Below, one piece after another: positions 33,961 through 42,423 of a stretch of 64,000 nucleotides of DNA. The stretch spans positions 682,001 to 746,000 of the forward strand of contig NZ_JAOTQN010000001.1 in NCBI RefSeq assembly GCF_025641885.1, in the 5' to 3' direction. How positions within the stretch are numbered: position 1 is the first letter of the stretch; every line of letters begins with the position of its first letter. The notes beneath the pieces are model-generated. The model did no database searches and was not told where the DNA came from. It saw only the letters and a program-made list of their open reading frames with translations. The DNA comes from Pyrobaculum sp. 3827-6. GTDB taxonomy: Archaea; Thermoproteota; Thermoprotei; Thermoproteales; Thermoproteaceae. The translations under genes were made by a program, and so were the position numbers.

Positions 33961-35478
33961 TCAACATGGCTCTATAGTCGAGGGGGGTTTAGACGTAATG
34001 GCGTAGGTCACCATAGTCACCTCCGGGATTTCTGAAGTTATCCTGCTGGATATCCTCTCGAGGACTTCGTAAGGCACTCTCGACCAGTCGGCCGTCATGG
34101 CGTCTTCGCTTTCTACAATTCTTACCGTCACCACGTACCCCTCGGCGCGTCTATCTCCCTTTACCCCCACCCACTTGTCGTCGCCGACTACGGCAAAGGC
34201 CTGCCACACCTTTCTCAAGACGCCGGCCCTCGCCAGCTCCTCCTCCACAATCTTTGTGGCTTTTCTCACAATTGCCAGCTTTTCTCTGGTAAAGGGGCCT
34301 ACTATCCTCACCGCGAGGCCGGGGCCAGGGAAGGGCTGTCTATAAACCACCTCGTCGGGCAGTCCTAGTGCCTTCGCAATTTTTCTAACCTCGTCTTTGT
34401 AAAATTCCCTAAGCGGCTCTATCAGCTCTAGTTTAAACCATGGAGGCAGGCCGGCGACGTTGTGGTGGCTTTTTATCCTGTCCGCTCCCTTTACTGCCCC
34501 GCTTTCCACAACGTCGGGGTAAAGGGTGCCCTGTGCTAGATACCTGGCGTCTTTGATGCCAGAGACGACTTCGGTAAAGATCTGAGCAAACGTCTCGCCG
34601 ACGACGCGCCTCTTTTCTTCACAGTCGGCTACCCCAACCAGCTTTTCTAGAAAGCGCTCCTTCGCGTCGACGTATATCACGTCTATGCCTATGGATCTCA
34701 GCAGAGCCACGGCCTGCTCCGGCTCCCCCTCTCTAAAGAGACCGTGGTCTACGAAGACCGCCTTGGCCCGACTCCCCACGGCCTTGTGCACCAGCACTGC
34801 GGTGACTGTGCTGTCTACCCCACCGCTGACGGCTACAATCACCTGCCCTTCCCTTACTCTTTCTCTTATCTCCTCGACAATCCGGGTAATGTGGTCCTCG
34901 GGCCTCCAGCTCTCCTTAACTCCGGCTATTCTTCTGGCGAAGTTTTCCAGCAACAAGGCGCCTTTAGCCGTGTGGTTTACCTCTGGGTGGAACTGCACCC
35001 CGTATATATGCCCTTTCCTCATCGCCGCTACGTAGCCGTTTTCGCTTACAGCCAAGATTTCAAAACCAGGCGGCGGCTCCTCTACGTAGTCGCCGTGGCT
35101 CATCCAGACAACCTCCTCGTCGCCCCACCCCTCAAGCAGGGGGTCTCTGGCCACCACCTTCACGAGGGTTCTGCCGTATTCGCCCTTGCCGCGCGCCACC
35201 CTCCCCCCCATTTTCTTGGCTATCAGCTGGTGGCCGTAGCATATGCCAAGGACGGGTTTGCCTAGCTCAAATATCTCCATGGGGACATCTGGCGACGGCG
35301 ACTCGTAGACGGAGCTCGGCCCGCCGGATAGTATCACCGCCTTTACTTCCCCCTCCCTTGCCTTTTCCACCGCGTTTTCCGGCGTTGTTATTTCCGCGTA
35401 TACCCCGGCGTCCCTCACCCTCCTTGCGATTAAGTGCGCGTACTGGCCGCCGAAGTTAACCACCAGGATCTTCTCCAC
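33961..35478 (-). CDS. guaA: GMP synthase (glutamine-hydrolysing)
   Basis: 505 aa, both halves fused. The class I glutamine amidotransferase has GICYGHQ with the catalytic Cys and FHPEVNHT with the His. The ATP-pyrophosphatase domain has the P-loop AVSGGVDSTVTA, and the C-terminal dimerisation domain has RQPFPGPGLAVRI. It converts XMP to GMP in purine synthesis. In many euryarchaea the two activities are separate genes, so the fused form is worth noting. It starts about 30 nt from the end of pus10. Confidence 0.96.
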   Translation of the reverse strand: MEKILVVNFGGQYAHLIARRVRDAGVYAEITTPENAVEKAREGEVKAVILSGGPSSVYESPSPDVPMEIFELGKPVLGICYGHQLIAKKMGGRVARGKGEYGRTLVKVVARDPLLEGWGDEEVVWMSHGDYVEEPPPGFEILAVSENGYVAAMRKGHIYGVQFHPEVNHTAKGALLLENFARRIAGVKESWRPEDHITRIVEEIRERVREGQVIVAVSGGVDSTVTAVLVHKAVGSRAKAVFVDHGLFREGEPEQAVALLRSIGIDVIYVDAKERFLEKLVGVADCEEKRRVVGETFAQIFTEVVSGIKDARYLAQGTLYPDVVESGAVKGADRIKSHHNVAGLPPWFKLELIEPLREFYKDEVRKIAKALGLPDEVVYRQPFPGPGLAVRIVGPFTREKLAIVRKATKIVEEELARAGVLRKVWQAFAVVGDDKWVGVKGDRRAEGYVVTVRIVESEDAMTADWSRVPYEVLERISSRITSEIPEVTMVTYAITSKPPSTIEPC

Positions 35479-35505
35479 TGGCTCATAAATGTGGCTGTTA
35501 AAAAA

Positions 35506-36750
35506 CTATTCAACTGCCAAGACGTCAAGTTCCAGGACTTCTAAGTATGTGTTTAAAAATTCCGAGACGCTGGGTTTCGTCCTGCCGCCGTCTCCGTGGA
35601 TGAACTCCTTGACGTAGAGGCCGCCTTGGCACCTGACGTATAGCTCAAACACGTGGGGGGACACGAGCCTCCACGCAACCTCGTAGACCATCCTCACCCT
35701 CTTCTTCCTTGGGCTCAACCTCTTTATTCTCCTGGGCGTGAGCTGGGTTACCGTCTTCCCAGACAGCTCGCTCAGCTTGTTGAGCTCCTCGGCTGATAGC
35801 TCCCTCTCTGAGAGTACAAGCGCCCGGTAAAGCTTTACGTCTGTCTTCGCCTTTTCCTTCAGCCGCCTCACCTCCTCTCTGTTGGTAAAGGAGCCAGGTA
35901 TGAATATGACGTCGTCGTCTCTAAGCGGAGGCACGGAGCCGCGGTACTTTACCGGCTGCTTTACCTCCACCACGAGCTGTCTGCCGGTGCCCAGCATCCT
36001 GGCATCGCTGTCCTCCCTACCCGAGACGTGGACGACGTGCTCGCCTCCGCCAAATACGTCTTTTACATATGCAAGCTTCTCGGTAAGGGTCGTCTTTACA
36101 TCTCCAAATTTCTTTGCCTGCGACACGCGGCGGCTAAGCTTTAGATAGACGCCCCCTATCAACACCGGGTTTCTCTCGACCGAGGCTTTGCCAGTGACGA
36201 GGTCGATTCTTACCACGACATTTGGCCTAAGTTTATCTACACGCTTACCGGTAAGATGTCTCAAAAGCTCTTTACCAATCCGCCTATTTATCTCGTGCTT
36301 AATTGACTCGCCGGTCGTGATTAGAAACTTCTTAACCACCTGGGACTCCCGGTCAAGCACATCCCTCGGAATTGTTGTACCAACCGCGAAGCTGTTGAAA
36401 TCAACTTCCGACAGTAGGGGGAGCACCGCGTCTGCATATTTCTCCACCCCCGTGAGGAGGCCGCCGCATATGTAGCAACTCTCCTCCTCCACCTCAATCC
36501 CTACGCTTGCCAGAAACCTTCTTGTCGGCTTGTGTACCTTAGCCAGCGCCGTGAGGTCCCTTACGACGTCTTTTCCCTTTCTGTAATCGTTGACAAGCGT
36601 CATGTGGAGTATTGTCTTAATCGCGATCCCCCTCTCCGCGTTCTCCACGCCGTGGCCAAGCTGGGCGAAGAGCCGGCCTAGGCACGAGTCGCAGAGCGGG
36701 TACTCTCTAATAACCTCTAGAGCTTTGTCAAGTATCTCCACGGAGGCCAA
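35506..36750 (-). CDS. pus10: tRNA pseudouridine synthase Pus10
   Basis: 414 aa. It makes pseudouridine 54 and 55 in archaeal tRNAs. The N-terminal part has CDSCLGRLFAQLGHG and CYICGG, which form the zinc site, followed by a THUMP-like region (KRVDKLRPNVVVRIDLVTGK). The catalytic domain has HVSGREDSDARMLGTGRQ, with the active-site Asp. The following gene on the same strand encodes the enzyme that methylates N1 of pseudouridine 54, so the two steps are encoded side by side. Confidence 0.93.
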   Translation of the reverse strand: MASVEILDKALEVIREYPLCDSCLGRLFAQLGHGVENAERGIAIKTILHMTLVNDYRKGKDVVRDLTALAKVHKPTRRFLASVGIEVEEESCYICGGLLTGVEKYADAVLPLLSEVDFNSFAVGTTIPRDVLDRESQVVKKFLITTGESIKHEINRRIGKELLRHLTGKRVDKLRPNVVVRIDLVTGKASVERNPVLIGGVYLKLSRRVSQAKKFGDVKTTLTEKLAYVKDVFGGGEHVVHVSGREDSDARMLGTGRQLVVEVKQPVKYRGSVPPLRDDDVIFIPGSFTNREEVRRLKEKAKTDVKLYRALVLSERELSAEELNKLSELSGKTVTQLTPRRIKRLSPRKKRVRMVYEVAWRLVSPHVFELYVRCQGGLYVKEFIHGDGGRTKPSVSEFLNTYLEVLELDVLAVE

Positions 36751-36759
36751 ACCTAGTGG

Positions 36760-37239
36760 CTATATAACTATTTGCATACCTCTTAGCAATCTGTCCGTCG
36801 TTATGTTAACAACCACGACTTGGTGATGGGGCGGCAGCGCTCCGATATTCAAGCCGCAGTCGGGCTTTATCCCCGCCGCCTCCAGCTCTATTACGTAGGT
36901 ATAGGGCGGCTTGGGGAGGCAACTAGTGACTTGAGAAGGGCCCACCACGACGCCAGCTGTAAGGTCTCTACTGCCCTTCTTAACCACGACGCCCTCTTGA
37001 CGCCCTTGAGAAAAGGCCTTCTTTAGGAAGCCTATTGCCGACTCTTCGTCTGGGAATAGTCTCTTTACCCTCTCGCCTACTATCTTTACCGCCTTATCAA
37101 CATCCCTTAGGTAGAAGACAGCCTCTGCGTCTTTCCTGACGCCGTTTGACACCAGCAACGCGGCAACGAGTATTTTGGCGTGTAGGTGAGGCTCCGCTTG
37201 GAACTTCGACGTGGAGGTAGTGACTAGGAATCTCCTCAC
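36760..37239 (-). CDS. trmY: Probable tRNA pseudouridine-54 N1-methyltransferase (TrmY-like)
   Basis: 159 aa SPOUT-like protein. The N terminus RRFLVTTSTSKFQ and the segments LVSNGVRKDAEAVFYLRD and LFPDEESAIGFLKKAF align by eye with TrmY (FLV..; HGIRRD; L.PDE.S....L.KAL). The C terminus (GALPPHHQVVVVNITTDRLL) resembles the cofactor-binding knot end. It is shorter than usual TrmY (about 190-200 aa), so it may be divergent. Its neighbour Pus10 makes the substrate, pseudouridine 54. Its start overlaps the SRP54 gene's stop by 4 nt. Confidence 0.6.
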   Translation of the reverse strand: MRRFLVTTSTSKFQAEPHLHAKILVAALLVSNGVRKDAEAVFYLRDVDKAVKIVGERVKRLFPDEESAIGFLKKAFSQGRQEGVVVKKGSRDLTAGVVVGPSQVTSCLPKPPYTYVIELEAAGIKPDCGLNIGALPPHHQVVVVNITTDRLLRGMQIVI

Positions 37240-38537
37240 CTGGGCATCCTAAGGCGGAGCTGGCGCTTCAGGGTTTTAGACATCTTCCTCAAATTTTCGT
37301 ATACTGTGAGCATCTCTTTTACGTCCTTCGGCGTCACGCCGGCGCCCAGCGCGATGCGGCGGATGCGGGAGGCGTTTAGAATATCGGGGTTTTTCAACTC
37401 CTCCCTAGTCATTGAGCTGAGGATGGCGCGCCACTTCTTCAAATTTTTCTGGGATAGCTCTATCTGCTCCTCAGATATCTTGGCGGCTATGCCGCCGGGC
37501 AGTAGCTGGAAAACTTTACTCAGCGGCCCGAGTTTTAGTAAGCTGTCAATCTGCTTTTTGAAAGTAAGCAGGTCTAGCTTTCCCGACTCTATCTCCTCTA
37601 GAACCTCCTCTTCTTCAAACACCGCCTTTATCTTCTCCACGAGGGCGTCGAGGTCGCCCATACCCAGCACCCTTGCCACGAACTTCCTTGGGTGGAACAG
37701 CTCAAACTCGTCAACGTCCTCCCCCACGCCTATGAACTTCACCCTGGCCCCGGTCTTGGCCACCGCCGCCAGGGCGCCGCCGCCGCGGGCCGTGCTGTCC
37801 ATCTTAGTGATGATTACGGAGTGTATGGGGAGGTATTTCATAAAGGCCTCTGCCTGGGCCGCCGCCAGTTTGCCCACCGTGGCGTCTATAACTAACATAA
37901 CCTCGTCGGGGCCCACCGCGTCGTATATAGCCTTGACCTCCTGTAGCAATGCCTCCTCGTTTCTGTGGCGGCCCGCCGTGTCTACAATAACCACGTCCAT
38001 ATTCCTGAAGTTCTGTACACCTCTCTTTGCTATCTCCACCGCGTCCTTCCCATCCCTCTCGCCGTAGAAAGGCACCCCTATCCTCTCCGCCAGCTGCCTC
38101 AGCTGGTCAAACGCCGCGGGCCTTATGGTGTCCGTCTCCACGAGACCCACCTTGTAGCCCCTCTTGGCGAGGTACTTGGCGAGCTTAGCCGCAGTCGTGG
38201 TTTTGCCGCTACCCTCGACCCCGAGTAGTAAAACCACGTAGGGCCTCTTTACTGGTTTAAACTCCGGCGTCTGCTCGCCGCCGAGTAGCTTTACCAACTC
38301 GTCGTAAAGCACGTATATGAGGTATTCCCTGGGCGGGATGCCGGCCGGCGGCTTCTCCTCTTTTATTCTCTTTACCGCATTTTCGGTAAAGGACTTTACC
38401 AAGTCGAGGGGCACGTCGGCTTTTAATAGAGTGCGCTGAATCTCGCGGGAGAGCTCTTGTAGAGTTGCCTCGTCTATATACTCAACGCCTCTTATCTTCT
38501 CGATTAGCTTGCTGAATATCTCTGAGAGGGCCTTCAC
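37236..38537 (-). CDS. srp54: Signal recognition particle protein SRP54
   Basis: 433 aa GTPase that recognises signal sequences and binds 7S RNA. N domain (about 1-90), G domain with LLGVEGSGKTTTAAKLAKYL (P-loop), VDTAGRH and TKMDSTARGGGAL, then the helical M domain (from about 300) with the RRIALGAGVTPKDVKEML RNA-binding helices. It heads a short minus-strand series with the TrmY-like and pus10 genes. Confidence 0.96.
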   Translation of the reverse strand: MKALSEIFSKLIEKIRGVEYIDEATLQELSREIQRTLLKADVPLDLVKSFTENAVKRIKEEKPPAGIPPREYLIYVLYDELVKLLGGEQTPEFKPVKRPYVVLLLGVEGSGKTTTAAKLAKYLAKRGYKVGLVETDTIRPAAFDQLRQLAERIGVPFYGERDGKDAVEIAKRGVQNFRNMDVVIVDTAGRHRNEEALLQEVKAIYDAVGPDEVMLVIDATVGKLAAAQAEAFMKYLPIHSVIITKMDSTARGGGALAAVAKTGARVKFIGVGEDVDEFELFHPRKFVARVLGMGDLDALVEKIKAVFEEEEVLEEIESGKLDLLTFKKQIDSLLKLGPLSKVFQLLPGGIAAKISEEQIELSQKNLKKWRAILSSMTREELKNPDILNASRIRRIALGAGVTPKDVKEMLTVYENLRKMSKTLKRQLRLRMPR

Positions 38538-38573
38538 ACAAGTAGGCGTGTCTGAGTATTAATAATTTCCGTG

Positions 38574-39419
38574 TTATGTAGCCGGCGGGGCTTGTGGCTG
38601 TTGGTTAAGCGTGGCGTACCAGATATCTACCTGTTTCATGAAGTTTTCAAGTCTGTCAAGCACATATATGCCGTAGTGTGGATATATTTCAAACACAAGC
38701 TTCTGGGGCCTCACCGCCGTCCACCTCATCTTTCTAATGAACATCACTCTGAAGACGAAGCCGCGGTACTCCATCAGTTCTAGCTTAATGACGCCGCTTG
38801 CGAGGTACTCCTCCACGCCGAATCTGCTAATTTTGTTCTCCCCCGTCGGTATTTCGGAAGTCATAAGCGTGGTTATGTCCTTCATTTTTCTAAGCTGAAA
38901 CACCAGTTCTCTCATGTACTCCCTCACCCATAGGACGTCTGTGTGGGAGGTTATAATGAGAGGCGCTATCGGGTCTATTACCAGTCTCTTTATGCCGAAT
39001 TTCTTGACGTACTCAGTTATTATCTTGGCTATTTCCCTGGGATCCGCAGTCACCTTCTCCTCCTTGGCGTATGTCCGGAAATGCGTTCTGAGGTCTAGGA
39101 AGACTAGCTTGTTCTGGCTCTCCAACGCCTCTAAGTCCCAGCCCAGAGACTCCCTCACGCCCCGCTTCACGTCTTCCGACGGCTCGTCTATTGTGATGTA
39201 TAGCCCCGGCTCGTCGTAGAGCTCGGCGCCCGTTTTGAGGAACTGGAGGCTGAATATGGTCTTGCCCTGGCCCGCCTCCCCAGCCACTAGGTATATCTCG
39301 CCCTTGCGGAAGCCTCCCTGCAGGAGCTGGTCTACATACCAAACCCCAGTCGGCGCTCTGTTGTCGTAGACAGGGTAATAATCCTGGTAGTCATAGCTAT
39401 ACTGCTCCTGATAAGCCAT
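38574..39419 (-). CDS. KaiC/RadA-like ATPase
   Basis: 281 aa, one RecA-like domain. The N-terminal tail is Tyr/Gln-rich and disordered (residues 2-22). Walker A is GEAGQGKT (about residues 48-55), preceded by the KaiC-type VDQLLQGGFRKGEIYLV. Walker B is RLVIDPIAPLII. The C-terminal part carries MTSEIPTGENKISRFGVEEY, as in archaeal KaiC-like (GvpD/ATPase RadA-superfamily) proteins. Such proteins act in signalling or regulation in archaea; the specific role is unknown. Single gene. Confidence 0.8.
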   Translation of the reverse strand: MAYQEQYSYDYQDYYPVYDNRAPTGVWYVDQLLQGGFRKGEIYLVAGEAGQGKTIFSLQFLKTGAELYDEPGLYITIDEPSEDVKRGVRESLGWDLEALESQNKLVFLDLRTHFRTYAKEEKVTADPREIAKIITEYVKKFGIKRLVIDPIAPLIITSHTDVLWVREYMRELVFQLRKMKDITTLMTSEIPTGENKISRFGVEEYLASGVIKLELMEYRGFVFRVMFIRKMRWTAVRPQKLVFEIYPHYGIYVLDRLENFMKQVDIWYATLNQQPQAPPAT

Positions 39420-39493
39420 ACGCCTCAGGCGGTGGATACAAATATATTTGTTTTGTTCACATATCTATATCTATTGGGGGCCGTGTACTTATC

Positions 39494-39913
39494 TCAGTTA
39501 CGTTGCTCCACTATCCGCCACTGCCCCCTAAACTCTAGGTACACCCTCTCCGCTATCCCCAGCCACAGAGACGCCACTTCGTCGTAAGAGGCGGGCTCCA
39601 CCGAGGAGAGGAAGAGAGCCGAGTCAAAGGCGCCGCGGCGGAACGGGGGGAGGCGGTAGTCCGCGAGGACGAGCTCGCCGCGATCCCCCCTCCTCTGCAC
39701 AGCGCGTCTCAACATGTCCAGCGATATGTCGAGGCAGACTACGTACCCCTCCAACACGTCGAAGGCGACGCCCACTCCGCACCCGGCGTCGACTACCCTA
39801 GAGCCCACCTGAGAAGCTACTCGCCAATACTTTGCCCTCTGCTCCTCTCCATAAACCTCCTCGTATACGGGGGCTAGGTGTTTATAAAGCTCTAGGATGT
39901 GACTAATCTCCAT
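39494..39913 (-). CDS. SAM-dependent methyltransferase
   Basis: 139 aa from ATG 39913. Class I methyltransferase motif I VVDAGCGVGVAFDVL is followed by the acidic end of strand 2 (VCLDIS) and motif II-like RGELVLADYRLPPFR. It is short for the family, with the C-terminal strands reduced. It overlaps the upstream MFS gene by 22 nt, so it belongs to that operon. A longer open frame upstream is a shadow. The substrate is unknown. Confidence 0.72.
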   Translation of the reverse strand: MEISHILELYKHLAPVYEEVYGEEQRAKYWRVASQVGSRVVDAGCGVGVAFDVLEGYVVCLDISLDMLRRAVQRRGDRGELVLADYRLPPFRRGAFDSALFLSSVEPASYDEVASLWLGIAERVYLEFRGQWRIVEQRN

Positions 39914-40986
39914 ATCAAGACGAGCGAGGCTATTGAGGAGGACGCCGCCGTGAAGACAATCGCCAGGTAGTTGCCCACGTCTGTGAAGTACCCGTAGAGG
40001 ACGCCGCTTACCAAGAGCCCCAGTCCCCACATGGCGTTAACCACCCCGAGCGACGTGGCGGCGCCTAGCTTAGCCGCCTCGGCCTTGGCAACCACGTCTG
40101 CGTACGAAGTAACTACGGCGTACAGCACGGCGCCGGCAAATAGATAGACACCGCCGGTCATAAAAGATGTCGCCAGCAGTATCGTGAAGAGGGGGGCTAT
40201 CAACAGTGTTTTGTGACTTCTGTCGTATATAAAGCCCAGCGCGAGCGACGCTGGGATTTCGGCCACCATCGCGACTAAGTAGAGAAGCGACGCCAGCCAC
40301 GGCACCTCGGCTAGTCTATACATAGAGAGAGATATGTGTATTATCGAAAGCCCGAGGAGGAACTGCGCCGCGCCGAAGAAAAACACGCCTCTCCCAACCG
40401 CAACCCCACCACCTCTCCCAACCGGCTTGACTTTGCCCACTCTATACGCCACGTAGAGGATTAGGAGAGCGACCAGCCCGGGAACGAGGGCGGCTGTGAA
40501 GACGGCTTGTGCCGCGTAGCTCATGTACAGCATCGCGGTGGCCATGGCGACCCCCGCAATCGCCCCCACTTGATCCAGCGCCGCATGTATCCCAAACGCC
40601 TTGCCGCCGGATCCCCTGCCCCCCGCCCCGGAGATAATAGCGTCGCGCGCAGGCGTGCGCAGGGCTTTGCTAAACCTCTCTAGGAACACGAGGCTGGCGA
40701 CTTGCCACACGTCTCTGGCGAATACCAGGCCCGCCACGGCGGCTACCTGCAGTCCGTATCCTAGGAAGGTCTCCAGCCAGTAACCGCCCCTCCTGTCGGC
40801 CAGCGGCCCTGTGGCGAACCGGGCTACGTAGCCCAAGGCGTCTCCCAGGCCGAAGACAAAGCCAACAAACGCCGCCGTCGCGCCCAGCTGGTATAGATAC
40901 TGGGGGACCACGGCGCGCATGCTTTCATAAAGCCAATCAGCGAAGAGAGATACGAGACCTAGTAGAAGGATTAGCTTGAGATTCAC
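39892..40986 (-). CDS. MFS transporter (12-TM type)
   Basis: 364 aa, about 12 hydrophobic segments. The MFS motif A region is at GPLADRRGGYW, after helix 2, and a repeated one after helix 8 (LGFIYDRSHKTLLI). The sequence RFSKALRTPARDAIISGAG resembles the archaeal/bacterial MFS_1 group with unknown solutes. It follows the larger MFS gene by 9 nt and overlaps the methyltransferase gene, forming an operon with both. Confidence 0.8.
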   Translation of the reverse strand: MNLKLILLLGLVSLFADWLYESMRAVVPQYLYQLGATAAFVGFVFGLGDALGYVARFATGPLADRRGGYWLETFLGYGLQVAAVAGLVFARDVWQVASLVFLERFSKALRTPARDAIISGAGGRGSGGKAFGIHAALDQVGAIAGVAMATAMLYMSYAAQAVFTAALVPGLVALLILYVAYRVGKVKPVGRGGGVAVGRGVFFFGAAQFLLGLSIIHISLSMYRLAEVPWLASLLYLVAMVAEIPASLALGFIYDRSHKTLLIAPLFTILLATSFMTGGVYLFAGAVLYAVVTSYADVVAKAEAAKLGAATSLGVVNAMWGLGLLVSGVLYGYFTDVGNYLAIVFTAASSSIASLVLIWRLVTS

Positions 40987-40995
40987 GCAGGTTGT

Positions 40996-42423
40996 TTAAT
41001 TTGGTGTATTAACGTTTTGCCCCAGCACCTCTCTGGCGACGGCGATGGGGATCAAAGTCGCAAGGAACATTGCGGTGGCGATATCTATGTTTATTACGTA
41101 CGCCTCTTTCGAAGGCACTGAAAAGTAAATGGGTCCTAGAGGGGTTTTGTAGTATACATAGGTGCTGAAGTTTGTGAGTACCGTTCCCGCCACAGTGGGG
41201 GCTATGGCCGATCCAAAATTGCGAAACACGGTGTTGATACCAGTGGCGGCGCCCAGTCTCTGCCTAGGTACCGAGAACGTGAGGAGGTTGATGAGCGACA
41301 CGTTCAGAAAGGTGAGTCCTATGAAGCCCAGTGTCATGTATGTAATTAGGGTCCACAGACCGCTGTATAGATGCGCGGCAGATAGCTGATAGCCGGCCAC
41401 TGCGAAGGCGACGCCCATCGCCGCTATTTTCCTGGCGCCTAGCCTCCACATAAACCTACCGGCTAGGGGGGCAACAATTATCTGCGCCGCGGCTGGCGGC
41501 AACATGTACAGACCAGTCTGTAGTATAGTAAGCCCGTAGCCGTAAGGCGGCGGCATCTGAAAGAGGTACGACATATTTTGCGAATTCATTTGAAATGCAT
41601 ATGCCACGATGAATATGGCAAGGGTGGCTGCAATTACATTTCGATTAAAGATATCTCGAGGGATGAAGGGATCGTTGGTAGTTAATTCGTGTAAAACAAA
41701 TACGACTGCCGACACAGCCGATAGGATAAACAGAGACAGCACCCTAGGGGAGTACCAGCCCCAGTCAGGTCCCTTTGATATTGCTAGGAGAAGAGAAACC
41801 GCCATAGATGCGAATAGTCCTATCCCCAGGAGGTCTATTCTCCGCGGCGTTTTATATCTACTTTCCCTTACGAACATTACTATGGAGAAGGTGAGTAGGG
41901 CGGCTATTGGAGTTGCTGTGTGGTAAGTTGCTCTCCACCCGTAGTTCTGGGCAATATAGCCGCCTACGGGCAACGCTATGATTATCCCAACGCCAAACAT
42001 GGCACTGACAATCCCCTGGGCCGTGGGCACCATATTAGGCGGAAACTCCTCCCGGATGAGGGAGAAGGCTAGGGGGAACATCGCCATTCCAAGGCCTTGA
42101 ATTGCGCGGGCTAGTAGCAACAACTCGAAACTAGGCGCATATCCCGTGAAGGTAACCGCAAATACGTACGCCACCATAATTATTGACAACATCTTCTTCT
42201 TGCCGTACATATCGCCGAGGCTTCCGAAAACCGCGGCGCTGATTGTGCCCGAGATTAGGTAGATAGTTAAAATCCAGGAAGCGTCAGCTGGCGTGATGTT
42301 GAACTCCGCCTGTATCCTGGGGAGGCTGGGCATCAACATAGCCTCGGTGTACATCACAAGCAATGCTACGGAGCCGAGAAGCGGCGTTATCCTCCAGGCG
42401 TATTTAACGTCGTAGCTATCCAC
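40996..42423 (-). CDS. MFS transporter, 14-TM drug:H+ antiporter type
   Basis: 475 aa, 14 predicted helices as in the DHA2/EmrB-QacA family. Motif A GSLGDMYGKKKML follows helix 2, and motif C-like GVGIIIALPVGGYIAQNYG is in helix 5. Late segment RQRLGAATGINTVFRNFGSA is typical of this family. It probably exports hydrophobic compounds with proton exchange. It starts 8 nt before the end of the large surface-protein gene, so both are made together. Confidence 0.86.
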   Translation of the reverse strand: MDSYDVKYAWRITPLLGSVALLVMYTEAMLMPSLPRIQAEFNITPADASWILTIYLISGTISAAVFGSLGDMYGKKKMLSIIMVAYVFAVTFTGYAPSFELLLLARAIQGLGMAMFPLAFSLIREEFPPNMVPTAQGIVSAMFGVGIIIALPVGGYIAQNYGWRATYHTATPIAALLTFSIVMFVRESRYKTPRRIDLLGIGLFASMAVSLLLAISKGPDWGWYSPRVLSLFILSAVSAVVFVLHELTTNDPFIPRDIFNRNVIAATLAIFIVAYAFQMNSQNMSYLFQMPPPYGYGLTILQTGLYMLPPAAAQIIVAPLAGRFMWRLGARKIAAMGVAFAVAGYQLSAAHLYSGLWTLITYMTLGFIGLTFLNVSLINLLTFSVPRQRLGAATGINTVFRNFGSAIAPTVAGTVLTNFSTYVYYKTPLGPIYFSVPSKEAYVINIDIATAMFLATLIPIAVAREVLGQNVNTPN

